This document shows positions 13,001 through 23,200 of a stretch of DNA of 64,000 nt, in pieces. This stretch comes from Litoditis marina (taxonomy: Eukaryota > Nematoda > Chromadorea > Rhabditida > Rhabditidae). The notes under the pieces are model-generated. The model saw nothing but the letters and a program-made list of their open reading frames with translations, had not been told where the DNA came from and did no database searches. The position numbers and the translations under genes are program-made. The stretch spans positions 55,135,902 to 55,199,901 of the forward strand of contig OZ038433.1 of assembly GCA_964036275.1 (NCBI GenBank). The letters are read 5' to 3'. Each line of letters begins with the position of its first letter. The first letter of the stretch is position 1.

Positions 13001-14747
13001 GTAAGAACACAAGTATACGATTTGTCGCCAGCTTTCTTGTAAATCCCTTCTGTATAGTGGTTAGCGTCCGCGCCTCCCAATCTTTTGGGCGCGGTTCGAG
13101 TCTCATATGAGGCGGACATTTTGTAAACTTGGCGCGCACTATAGGCGTGAACACGTTGCACGTTTTCGAATGATGTGTGACCCCGTAGCAATTTCGGTCA
13201 TAATGTGTTTCGAACAAACTGAACCGAGCCCTTTCTGAGAAATGCGAATCGTCTGAGTACGTATGCTAGAAGATCCCGGCACCTTCATCCCATCCTCCGT
13301 CTCCTTAAACCCACGCTATTTCGCTGCTCTTGCATTCCGCCGGGATGTAAGAGACGAGAAAGAGTGAGGCAGAGCGAGAGACGCACGATGGGATGAAGGG
13401 GTCGGGATCTTCTAGCATACGTATTCTGATTCATATTATTTACCAGAACAATGAAGAAGCAGATTGCATCGGAACTGCCTTCAATCTGGCCATGGTGATC
13501 AATTGGAGTCTCATCATACCTGTTTTGTTCACGGTTCGTTTTTCTTAAAGAAGGACGATTATGTGGTTCAATCGCAACGCTTCAGTCCTTTAAACCGCAA
13601 TACGTTTTTCAATTGCCGTTTAAAGGACCGATGTCACTGGATTGGTCCACATAATCGTCCTTTTTTAACCGCTTGTTCTTCAAATTAACTACTAAAGAAT
13701 GAATTTTTTTGAACCGCTACAGATAAGTTGTCAGCAGTTGTGTTTTACATAATTGTATCACTGTTCTTTCAGAAGTTTCAAAACTCCTGGATTCACAAAA
13801 TGTGGGCCAACTACACAAGCAACCGAGTTGATAATATCAACCAAAAAGCGACCCGGTTGTTTTTGTGAAGAAAATTCGGTTGCTTTCAGATAGCAACCGA
13901 GAAGCAACCAAATTGCTTTTTAGAACCAGCCAACCTTTCTTTACAAACGCAAGCGAGTTTTGTGAAGTATTAGAGCTTGTTGATTTCATTATCAACCGGG
14001 TTGCTTCTGTAAAGAGAGGTTGGTTGATTTTCAAAAGCAATCCGGTTGCTTTTTGGTTGCTTCGAAAATCAACCAGTTGGTGGTCCGGGGCAGTTCATCG
14101 CAACTCATCCAAATGTTTCAGGGAGCTCTCGTGTACCTGACAGCCTACGCAAATGTTGACTGGTTTGTTCCATGGTTGTTTACCTACTGCTTACTCGCAT
14201 TAGTGCCCGGAATCATGGTCTCCAAGGTGAGATTTATGATTCTAGTCTCCATTCTAACTTCCACAATTACCACATAAATGTTTGTTTTGAATTTAATCGT
14301 GTATTTACAAAAACAGGTTTCAAAATTATCTAAGCTACGTATAGGGTTCGTCAAACCGTTGTGAACACCGTACCATCGATTTTTTATGGGGTGGGGTTTG
14401 GCGAGGGGCCAGCGAGTCTGCGTATCATTGATCTACACAGTCTATCAACTGCTGGCAAGTAATCAACGACCGCTCGCCCCGCATCGCTCAAACAATCAAA
14501 CCCTCTGCTGTCTTTATGGGGAAAATGGCGACTATATTATACACCGTAAGGCTTTTCAATGCCACAGTATTCCAAGTCCCTCCCTTGTCATTCACCTGAA
14601 TGTTTCATTCAGATTATAAGTGTCCTGCTGAGACATGAAGAAGTGTTCCGTCTTTTCCGACCAGTCGAGGAACTCTGGGGTCCAAGAAGAAACGTGGACA
14701 AGGAGAAGGCGAATAGGGCAGAGAGACAAATACGATCCATATTCTGA
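4079..14747 (+). CDS. SLC6-family (sodium:neurotransmitter symporter-like) transporter, 15 exons
   Basis: Exons: 4079-4231, 4734-4875, 5160-5294, 5704-5856, 6976-7081, 7904-8033, 8547-8696, 9881-9960, 10234-10361, 10919-11100, 11691-11825, 12421-12573, 13447-13533, 14122-14226, 14613-14747. All phases match; the total is 1974 nt, 657 residues plus stop, the usual family size. The N-terminus is acidic and cytosolic. Family hallmarks are IGLPLIYMELALGQYTS (TM2), the extracellular loop CVTAENTPGCHSYQQSC, IGTGRLIFIGVQNSFRNN (TM6 region), LFLDS at about residues 422-426 (TM8) and WGPRR near the C-terminus. The TM1 motif usually read as GNVWRFP is QSLVIFP here, so the canonical Na/Cl-site glycines, Asn, Trp and gating Arg are lost. 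Transport substrate and ion coupling are unknown. It may be a divergent nematode-specific SNF-type carrier. It acts in the plasma membrane by family analogy. Introns carry many MITEs. Confidence 0.92.
4434..4515. mobile_element. Palindromic MITE family R2, degenerate fragment
   Basis: GGATTATGTGGACCAATC and TTGCAGTTTAAAGGACTGAA match the better copies at 10769, 11106, 13545, 37121 and 53347. The outer TTAAAGAAGGACG ends are missing. It lies in intron 1 of the transporter. Confidence 0.6.
6316..6512 (-). mobile_element. tRNA-like SINE family R3, copy 2
   Basis: Minus-strand copy in transporter intron 4. It shows TATAGTCG...GCC at its start, GCGCAGTGG as an A-box-like segment, GGTTCGATTCC as B box, and a CACTATA end. 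It is close in sequence to the copy at 2978-3171. Confidence 0.75.
6597..6766. mobile_element. Palindromic MITE family R1, copy 1
   Basis: Inverted arms AGTACGTATGCTAGAAGATC and GATTTTCTAGCATGCGTACT enclose CATCCTGCGTCTC and its complement GAGACGCAGGATGGGATG. The element is about 170 bp. Five copies occur in the window (6597, 13256, 18842, 41476, 59989). No coding capacity. Confidence 0.85.
7559..7840. repeat. Long perfect-like inverted repeat (foldback element)
   Basis: A 73-nt left arm (7559-7631), beginning GATTAGTTTTGGAGATCACA, is matched almost perfectly by the complement of 7767-7840. The spacer of about 135 bp is AT-rich. The arms lie in transporter intron 5 and end about 60 nt before the exon at 7904. 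It is probably a non-autonomous DNA element. Confidence 0.9.
8054..8122. mobile_element. MITE family R2, left half only
   Basis: TTAAAGAAGAACGATTATGT through AAACTGCAATACG matches the first half of family R2. The right half is absent. It starts about 20 nt after the donor at 8033/8034. Confidence 0.7.
8274..8453. repeat. Inverted repeat rich in CTCATGAG palindromes
   Basis: Outer arms GGCGGCGTAGCAATC and GATTGCTATGACGCC pair, and the interior repeats CTCATGAG and its relatives several times (TCTCATGAGATACCTCATGA). It lies in transporter intron 6. It is likely a foldback MITE. Confidence 0.85.
8735..9140. repeat. Dispersed repeat R5 with TCTGCGTCTCTCTG units
   Basis: Direct and inverted copies of GAGAGAGTGTGCAGGTCA, TCTGCGTCTCTCTG and CTCTCGCTTTTGTAGCTAGC. 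A related block is at 49915-50012, and shorter relatives are at 6255-6305 and 11438-11495. Confidence 0.7.
9227..9333. repeat. Short inverted repeat (foldback)
   Basis: TGATTAAGTTAATGGGCTCA at the left pairs with TGAGCATATTAACTTGATCA at the right. Inner arms CAAAACCGTTTTG and AAGACGGTTTTGAG extend the stem. It is intronic, with no coding content. Confidence 0.8.
9650..9847. repeat. Dispersed repeat R4, copy 1
   Basis: It matches 14340-14536 over almost its full length. It contains TTGTCAAACCGTTGTGGACA and CTCGCCCCGCATCGCTCAA, and ends at AAAATGGCGACTATATT. Both copies lie in introns of the same transporter gene, in the same orientation. Confidence 0.85.
10432..10552. mobile_element. Solo terminal repeat of the 39.4-kb element
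   Basis: CAGAACTCATAAACTTGCAG, TTAGAATGCTAACT and ACGTGACTATTGAATATACT match the 125-bp inverted terminal repeats of the element at 39416-40161. No partner repeat is seen nearby. Confidence 0.75.
10769..10892. mobile_element. MITE family R2, full copy
   Basis: Arms TTTAAAGAAAGACGATTATG and ACAATCGTCCTTCTTTAA flank an inner palindrome AACTGCAATACA...TTGCAGTTTAAAGGACC. It ends 26 nt before the exon at 10919. Confidence 0.85.
11106..11219. mobile_element. MITE family R2, full copy next to a 5' splice site
   Basis: It begins TTTAAAGAAGGACGATTATG five nt after the exon end at 11100 and ends TCGTCCTTCTTTAA. The splice donor GTTTGTTT lies partly in the element boundary. Confidence 0.85.
12210..12398 (+). 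mobile_element. tRNA-like SINE family R3, copy 3
   Basis: It shows TATAGTCTTCGCC at the start, then GTACTGTATATCTCAC, an A-box-like AAGCGCAGTGG, a B box GGTTCGATTCC, and GGCGCTCACTATA at the end. It ends 22 nt before the exon at 12421, leaving only a short pyrimidine tract. Confidence 0.8.
12945..13143 (+). mobile_element. tRNA-like SINE family R3, copy 4 with the clearest tRNA-like segment
   Basis: The 3' half at about 13051-13112 reads TATAGTGGTTAGCG (A box), a stem-loop with CCCAATCTTTTGGG, and GGTTCGAGTCTC (B box). It is followed by CGCGCACTATA. The fold is only partly tRNA-like and there is no intact acceptor stem, so I call a SINE rather than a tRNA gene. Confidence 0.7.
13256..13426. 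mobile_element. Palindromic MITE family R1, copy 2
   Basis: AGTACGTATGCTAGAAGATC opens the copy and GGGATCTTCTAGCATACGTA closes it, with CATCCTCCGTCTC and GAGACGCACGATGGGATG inside. It lies in transporter intron 12 and ends 20 nt before the exon at 13447. Confidence 0.85.
13545..13668. mobile_element. MITE family R2, full copy
   Basis: TTAAAGAAGGACGATTATGT to ATAATCGTCCTTTTTTAA, with the central AAACCGCAATACG...TTGCCGTTTAAAGGACC palindrome. It starts 11 nt after the exon end at 13533. Confidence 0.85.
13815..14085. repeat. GGTTG/CAACC-rich foldback repeat R7, copy 1
   Basis: Many direct and inverted copies of CAACCGGGTTG, GGTTGCTTTT and AAAAGCAACC. The larger array at 28095-28885 is the same family. 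The open frames across it on both strands are repeat artefacts. Confidence 0.85.
14340..14536. repeat. Dispersed repeat R4, copy 2
   Basis: Close copy of 9650-9847, with the same start (TATAGGGTTCGTCAAACCG) and end (AATGGCGACTATAT). It lies in the last transporter intron. Confidence 0.85.
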
Positions 14748-15095
14748 AGTCAACCCGGACTAAGTAATCGACTGTGTCACACTTCCTTCTATTTGAAAAT
14801 CATCCAATTAACCCCATAATTGTAGTCATGTGTTGAGATGAATGAAATGCGCAATTTACTACTTCAACTTCTTTCTGTAAATATTTATCTGTATTTTTGT
14901 TCCGCTTGGTTTGTTGGAAAATTAGAAACCCAAGACTTGCGAATAGAGCTTTCTTGTAAAAATTTCTACACGTTTTTCAATACGCAATGTCCAAAAGCTC
15001 AAAATTATCAACTGTAACGTCATCCTATAGTTCATGAGTATCTTATAATAGTTGTATTCAATAGTTAATACACCACTGGATTCTGTTCACCCCTG

Positions 15096-15213
15096 ACATT
15101 TCTCTGTTTCACCCCGAAACCGCCCCTGTTTTAGTAGGGGCCAAACCGCGGTCTGGTCCCTGCTAAGACAGGGAGAAAACAGAGGGATTTCTGGGTGAAA
15201 TCAGAGAAATCTC
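15096..15213. repeat. Inverted repeat with GC-rich centre
   Basis: ACATTTCTCTGTTTCACCCC pairs with GGGTGAAATCAGAGAAAT. The inner CCCTGTTTTAGTAGGGG and CCCTGCTAAGACAGGG are further near-palindromes. Confidence 0.65.
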
Positions 15214-16749
15214 AGTGATGAAAGAAATTACGAGTTGCTTCAGAACAGAATATAAACGAACATTTTAGAAAAAACCGGTGTTTTCATTATCTAAAAGATA
15301 ATATCAAAAACATTTTGTAAGGTTTAACTTTTATATTAACCTTGCAGTTGCCGTATCTAGTACGGGTTGCTCCTATGTGTGCAGAACAGCTGATCGAGCC
15401 AGCTACTCTGGTGCGCCGCGCGCGATATCTCTGTTTTCTCCCCGCCACATCCCTGCTAAAGATTACCCTAAAATATCCCGTACATATCCCTGAAATACCT
15501 CCGATATTTCCCTACTAAAAATTACAAAATAAATGCACTGAAATTACCGGGAAATCACCCCTGCTCTACCCCAATTCTCCCCCTACTTTTTCTCCGAAAT
15601 TTTTTTCTCTGTTCTGTCAGGGAAGTCCAACTAACTATGCTTTAACAAAAGTAAACCGCCATGCTCTAAATAAACTATCAGTGAAACATTAAAGCGTTCG
15701 TCAGAGTTAGCGCATCGCGCTGTCATGTGATTCTGCTCAATTTCCCTCCACTTACTCAACTTTTCGATCAACAAACAATCCTTTTATTTGATATTTTTCT
15801 GCAAACCTTTATGAAACTCTCACCGTAATCGCAGTATTTACGCAATGAAGATCTTTTGAATCTTGCAATACAGACGACTGTTAAAAAAATTCATTTCGAA
15901 CCAACTCTACTGACCGAATTTCTACGAGTATTTCATGATAACAAACAACAGGAACCTAGTATAGTAATTATAACACGTGATAATCATACAAACAGTGAGC
16001 AAAACAGGCCATTCGAATAATGTTGGCGTGACCGAGCAAATATTTAAAATAGAAGAATACGTGAGGAAAAACGACTGGAAGGAAGAAGGATACCTATATC
16101 AAGATATACCATAAATGACCGTAAAACACGTACATTGCAGACATAAAATGAGGCGGCGTTCATGAAAGTCGCGAAAGATTTCCGCTATTTCAAAGTTTCA
16201 TGAACACGACCCCTGTACCACTTCGCTGAATCTAACCACAACAACTCTCAGATCCTAGCATCACAAAAGAAAGGGACCGCTGAAAAAGACCATACAGAAC
16301 AGCCAAGTGACACCAGCGAGAAATAAACATTACAAGTAGATTGTACTCTAACTATGTCTAAAAAACAACAATCATCTACGATACAAAACGTGCGTTGATG
16401 ATACAAATAGGCGAAGTGATAAAAACCATAAAAGATCTAGTTATAAAAAGAAATGAAACACGTAGACATAAGGAGACCACCCATCAAGAACATCACTTTT
16501 AACCTGAAAAGATGTATAGTTTATAGTACAGTACATTCGTAGAACATAAATCGATAAATCCGCCACAACCTGTGCGATTGAATCGAATCGAGATTTAAGT
16601 TGTTACACTACCTTGAATTTTCTGGGAAGTCATCTCAGAGACCTAACCACCTAACTATCTTACATTTAGGGCAATCCCACTAGTTAAGAAGTCAGGAAAA
16701 TCGACATCAACTTAAAGAATCGTTCAGTTTGCATAGAGCATAGCCAAAC

Positions 16750-17210
16750 ACTAGTAAGGTCTGACTAAGCGACAAAAATTAGTCCGTTTTCGTATGTAAA
16801 CAAATGAAAATTTATGATTTTTCATCAAAAGTAGACCGATTGTCTTCTTTTCGGGATTTTCGGCGAAAATGTAGTCCGTTTTCAGATTTTTTCTGACTAT
16901 TCGGACAACCTTACTGGGGTATGAGCATAGCCGATAATTAAGTCAATAGTTTTCCCATAAATTCAGCCGAATTGTAGCAGATATCATGTAACATGATATT
17001 TATACGGTTACAAAAGCGGTGTTCCATATGCAGTAACATACATACACCAGTAAGGTTCGACTATTCGACAGAAATGAGTCCGTTTTTAGATTTATACGTG
17101 TGAAAATTATTGATTATGCATCAAAAATAGACATGTTTTTTCGTTTTCGGCGAAAAAGTAGCCCGTTTCGGGCTATTCGTATAACTATAACTTTACTGTG
17201 GTACGGTAAC
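16750..17210. repeat. Dispersed repeat R6, two tandem-like copies
   Basis: Copies at about 16756-16920 and 17050-17207 share TAAGGTTCGACTATTCGACA-like starts, AGTCCGTTTT, CATCAAAAATAGAC and TTTTCGGCGAAAA. Relatives lie at 22096-22255 and, inverted and partial, at about 24845-24930 and 26095-26200. The second copy ends just before the stop codon region of the gene at 17215. Confidence 0.7.
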
Positions 17211-17214
17211 GTAC

Positions 17215-20200
17215 CTAGAAATCGTCGCTGAAAAGCGGCATGGATACCCGTATGGGAGACTGTTTCCCCGTGATTTCCGCCAGGGGGATCTTCAACTTCT
17301 CCGCCCATTTACAGCACACGTCGTACAACATAATGCAACAGTACGCATCCATGGCCGCATATCGAGTCTGGACATTGTTGAATGTTATAATATCAGCACA
17401 TAATCTAGTAAAATTGTCCTTAATAGTAATGAAAAAAGTGAACGTGAAGAAAATCATAGAGTAACGAATAACGGGGAATTTCTTCTCGAACCATGAAGCC
17501 TTGCGTCGATCGAAATCGGGAAAAATGAGCGGATCAGTGTGTATATGAACTGACTAGGAATAAAACATACCTGTAACGGTCTGAGAGGTCTTCTATCCCA
17601 CACAGAACACTGTTCCGTTTTGTCCAACGGACGACCCAATACCTGGAATAAGTACACATTGAACAGTGTGTAACCGTTTTTGAACGGAACTATACTGATA
17701 CCTCACTCCAAAGTTATATTATCGAACAATATACCTTCGTTTATTTCATTCAAATGGTTATGGTGAATCTATCTGGTTTTTCCTGAATTGGTGATGTATT
17801 ACAGATGAGAGCGTGAGAAATATGAAAATGAGAATGAAAAGCAAGAGGAAACAGCATTTGAGGCACGACAATGGAGTCGTTATAGAATAATCCAAAGATC
17901 GATAGTTTGCACACAGGTAAAATAGTTCAATGTCAGGGCGACCAAAATGATCGTGCGTAACCCTAAAAATGGTTATGATATCCCCACGAAAGAAATTATT
18001 TCTGTCGTCTATTGCGTTTCTAGCACTCTTCACTTCTGAAAATGAGCGTAAGTTCCACAAAGACGTCATTTTGATAGGTTATTTTATCTATGCGACACAC
18101 CTGTTCGCATAAATGAGAGAGGCCCTTGTTGAGTGTTCTCTGAGCAACAGATTCCCCATTCGTTGATTCGTTCGATGTCGAGGGGGCAGCCCCACAATTG
18201 GGGGTGGCAGCCGCATCTGAAACCATCTGGTAGAAGCTGGCATAAAACACCAGCGAGGTGAGACTAACTCACAGAGAAAAACTCGTTTTTCGATACATAA
18301 ACATGATGCAAAATTACATTGAACCAAAATTGGGCAAATTATCCAATATTCGCGAATAGCTAGAGAGGGAGGTTGTTTTTGAAGTTTTCTGACTATTGGG
18401 ACCGCTTTACTGTAGCATGGCTGCTACCAAACGAGACGCGGTACCTGTACTAATTCATGCTAGGCACCCGACTGTTTTCAATATCTAACTTACTATTTTA
18501 GGAATCATATTCGCTCAAAGACCATAGTCGTATCGTACAGATAAATACTCCACTTATTGGAGAATCAACTCTCTGAGCATTAACATACTACGTGAAAAGC
18601 AATGTGATAAGATCAGAATACATTAATACCCTCTTATTTCGATGTTGACTGTTGCTCACTTTTGTCCAATTTCGATCGACTTATCGGGAAAATTTTGATC
18701 CCTTCTATTGATAAGTCATAATTCAAGACCAAAAATACGACTATATTTCTTATAACACATGCTTACTTTTCGATGTCGTTCATGCTCACTTTTTCACCCC
18801 GGGTCGGTAACTATTTTACATTTTACGTATGAATACATCCTGAGTACGTTTGTTAGAAGATCCCTGCCATTGCCCTTCATCCCATCCTGCGTCTCTCGCT
18901 CTGCCTCAATATTTCTCGTCTCTCACATCCCGGCGAGATGTGAGAGCAGAGAAATAGCATAATGTTCGAGGAGACGCAGGATGGGATGAAGGGCCGGGAT
19001 CTTCTAGCATTCGTACTCTGAACCAAGTCATGTCTGGCTAGCAGCTGACCTTCCGTCTTCTCGTCCTCCATGGTGGAGTCGAGGGTGTCGTCGAGGGCGG
19101 CATTGGCATTCCGCATGAAGGGGACCACCTCGGCCAGCACCTCCCCACAATCCTCTCTCTTCTCTGTCAACTCGAGCAGCTGGAATGAGAAACGGTGGTC
19201 ATTGAAAACTAGGGTTGTTAAAGTCGAACTCAACACTCGACGCGGAACAATTCAAGTCGAGTCGAACTCGAAAATTTCCAGAACCGGAAAACTCGATTTT
19301 CCGCCAAACTCGAAAACTCGAAATTTTAAACTCGAGAAACAAACCTATTGGAAACACAACACACAACTGATGGAAAAAAGTATTTAGTTCACCCCGTAAA
19401 CTCAGTGTACAGTAAAATGTCGGTTTCTAGTTCGAAGTTTGAAGGGAAAACATCAAAAACATTTTTCTTTCTCTATATTGCGTTATCTTTCCATCTTGCT
19501 AATCAATTCAGTAACAGCATCTTCTTGGAAGAAACAAAAACAAATGCCGTATTGTAACCCACATCAGCTATCATTCGACCGACACAGAGAACATTCTCGG
19601 GCTGATAGAGAGCCCGACAATGGGCGACGGCGTTGCGCATCTGGAGAAGGTCCTCCGAGAACTGGAAGCCTGGAAAGAAGAAGGTTAAACAAGTTTTTGC
19701 TCAAATAGAACGAGATGAAACATTGAAGTGAATAAAAAGGAATCTGAACAATGGAACTTACAATTGGATAGTAGTTCTCTCACGACACTTTCTATCTGAT
19801 GGCACAGTATTCAATTGAAGCAGACAAAAATTGAACGTTTTGATTTCCACACGGTCATTTGTTGTTCCCCAAACAGATTCAGATAAAGATAATAACCAGT
19901 TTTTCTTTTTGGCTGAGTGTTAAAGGAACAGGGGATAAGATAAGGGGTGTGACGATCGAAACTCAAACTTGAACTGACCTAACTTCACAATCTTCTTGTT
20001 CAGGAAAAGTTGCACGAAAAACGCTCGCAGGTCGTCCTTCGGAATTGTTGTGCACTCCATGTCAACGATGAAAACGTACGAACGAATAGCCACTTGCAGA
20101 ATCGTTGCTCTAGAAATATTGTCAGGATAATATCAAATATTCAAATGGGGAACGGAAAAAAACATACATGTGTATTAATGTTTTTATTGTCATAGAAGAA

Positions 20201-23200
20201 TATTGAAAGTATATACGATAAGTTGCCCCCATCAAAATATTTACAAACCACAACTATTACGGAACTGCAACAGACAGAGGCAGTATACGTCTCCTGAGCT
20301 CATTCTGGGATAATTCTTTCGCATTATGTGCAAGTAGGATGGTGGAAGGAATAGATGATTCTATCATTATTCTGTATTCTTTCTATTCTATTTCATTCTG
20401 TATTCTGTATTCTTTCTATTCTATTCTGTATTCTGTATTATTCTGATATTCTTATAACTGATTGTAACAACCTACTTGCTATCGCCGGTAAAAGCACTCC
20501 ATTCCGCGTCCAGACCAACAATAGCCTGTCCATCGCTTGCCACCTAAACAAAATAGGAAATAAAGGTATACATGAGGCGGTGAATGTTCCCGAAAAACCC
20601 TGTTTTTCAACTAGAATACATCCCCATCACTATAAATCAGAGAAACTATTACATTTTCTCCGGTTCGACAGAAAACGATCCCGCCTTCTAACAATTTTTC
20701 ATTAAGGTTACAGAGCAAGAATGAAAACAACTGTTTTAGACAGTTTGCATTAAGTACATTTGTTGGACTTGGACAACAAATGCAATTACCCAAAGAAGAA
20801 GGAATAGCTAACCTCCTGCAGTATAGCTTTCTCGACCATCCTCAAATCTTTCACAGTGTCGATAAAGTCGACAGACTGAAATTAAACACTGAACGCTAAC
20901 GGCCAACCAGCTAGATAAAAGTGAATAGTATGCACAACTTATTCAATGGTGAATCCTGAATTGATATATTGCCGATGTGTGAAGATACAGAGTGTAAAGT
21001 ACCTTTCCATAAAGGCATTTCACCTGAATTGGCCAAAAATCTGAATTCAGTTTCAGTTATTCTGAACAAAATGAGTCCGACTAGTCCAGTTAACTCAATT
21101 ATTCATTTCCCAAAACTAAAAACAGCACGAGAAGGTGAAAATATAACTCACGGCCACGCAATCAGGAAAATTGAGATACTCATCTGAGTCCAAAAGAGGG
21201 TCGATTTGCGTCTCATTTCTGAAAAAAAGATATATAGCTTATACCTAGTGTAGAACATGTGAGATGAAACTATTGATAGACCACAAATGCCTCTTGACGA
21301 GTTCTTTAGGGTTATCATAAAATTGGCTGGGTTATCATGTTTCATCCCTGGCTTGGCATAAACAATTTTACAATAAGGACACTACTAAAAACGTCTTTTC
21401 CCAATATCTACTGTGATTTTATTCGTGTTGCTAGTGCGAGACAAACCTATTTCTTATGACAATTCTATCCATTTGTGCCGGTTGCATTCTTCTCCAATAC
21501 TTGGCCGCTCCATAGTCGTGGAAATCGCGTTCCAATGTTTCACATAGAAATCTGCAATCAAAAACACCTGAGTGTAGCAGAATTTATTACACACAGAAAC
21601 GAAGAAAATGATACTTGCAGAGCTCATACAATACTTATACTTGATGTTAACAATAATAAACCTCTTCATCTATCCAGTTTCACCTAAACCTAGATAGAGT
21701 TTATATGATATCCATTACGAGATTGAGAAACCACTGAAATTCTCATAGTTTGTAAGTATACCCATTGCCCTACCTAGTACTCCACAGTACAGTTGGGAAA
21801 TACTTGAAAAATCGGTCTCACTCTATGCCATACAGGATCTTTTTTGTAGGACAGTCAACTGACGTTTGCTGTCGCTATCGAGTCTTAAAATTACTGTGAA
21901 TTCACAAATCCTCAATCTCTCGACGTACCTTTTGAGATTCGGTCTCTGTACCATTACTGTCCAGATGAGGTCGTACATATTCTCTTCTCGCCAGGTCTGA
22001 AAACATGCGGAATTGAGCAAATTGAGCGGAAAATAATGAGATATGAGATAAAAGTCGCCGGACGACAACATTTTGGATGTGGCTTAAGATATACACCAGC
22101 TAAGTCTCGACAAAAGGAGTCCGTTTCAACATGCAACGTAAGAATTAATGATTTTGTATTAAAAATCGACCGACTTTCTTGTATTCGGCGAAACATTAGT
22201 CCGTTCTCCGATTATTTCTGGCTACTAGGACTAGGAAAACTTTACTCTTTAGTAGGACTGAGTCCCTCGAGAAACGATTGAACAATGAGCAGAACTGATT
22301 AGATGCCCCGATGCCGCAATTACACATCGACCTACCTTATCTACATAGGTCCTTTTCCCAAACTTTTTCACCGCTGCACAAGCCCATCCATTTGGAATGG
22401 CGGAGAAGCCCTTTTTCACTGCAAATAAACCTAAATAACACGTGTACGTACATATACGCAGAAAGCTACTATATATAAAAAACGGAGCGGTAGAGCACCG
22501 ACAGACTATATATTCATGGTCCATTTATCTAAAGGCTGTTACTTCAACGTCAACAATATTGCAACTTCAAGTGCTATCCATCGAACAAAATGAACTAACA
22601 TCCTTTCAGCTCATTGACGAGCAAGTTGGTGTTGTAGGTGAAATCCCTCAGGGTACACAGTTCAGGTGAGTCAGCAGCAATGGTTTTCGGACGAGAAGCA
22701 CTGAAAACTCATTTTCAGAGCAGATGAAACATTTGATAAACTAGCCAGAGGAATGTGAAACTGGTAGGTAGAGCAGCATATCACGAGGATACGGGTGTGA
22801 ATACTGTGCGCTTGTGAAAACTCAGTAACCGAACTGTGTTTTGAGTACTTTGATGTGAAGAACTACATGAACTACATACAAAACGAGTGAATTAAGGATA
22901 TGTCTGTGATTCTGTGAACTTTAACAGAGTCGGGGTCGGGTACTGGTAGCAAAAACCGATAAAAGTGACAATGCTACAAGTTTAAATTAGTTTTTTTTCT
23001 TTCTTAACTCTTCGAAATTTTCATATAGAACGTTGAACTACTCACATACGTGAGGTAACTTTGTTGTACACAGAATATAATTGAAAATCGCGTGTTCTAC
23101 TTGGGCAAACTACAAAACAGGGTGGGAGATTAGGTGTGCACCAGTAAAATAAAACTTCTGTTCAATTTAGGGTGGTTCGAAGTACAGATTGTAAATTGTA

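Larger units (their letters stand above)
14748..17214. other. Gap between two convergent genes
   Basis: It should hold both 3' UTRs, but no clear AATAAA could be assigned. It contains an inverted repeat at 15096-15213 (TTTCTCTGTTTCACCCC paired with GGGTGAAATCAGAGAAA), a CCCT-rich block at 15430-15610, and two copies of repeat R6. No exon chain is visible on either strand. Confidence 0.6.

Noticed and set aside
13051..13112. tRNA gene
   Set aside because: A and B boxes and a stem are present, but there is no matching acceptor stem, and the same segment recurs in diverged form in the other SINE copies.
13837..14140. Overlapping frames on both strands with KINQ/NREATKLL-type repeats
   Set aside because: They follow the GGTTG/CAACC foldback repeat, as do the frames at 28156-28854.
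17240..17464. Plus-strand 74-codon frame
   Set aside because: Antisense shadow of the last exon of the exonuclease gene, which carries the Exo III motif.
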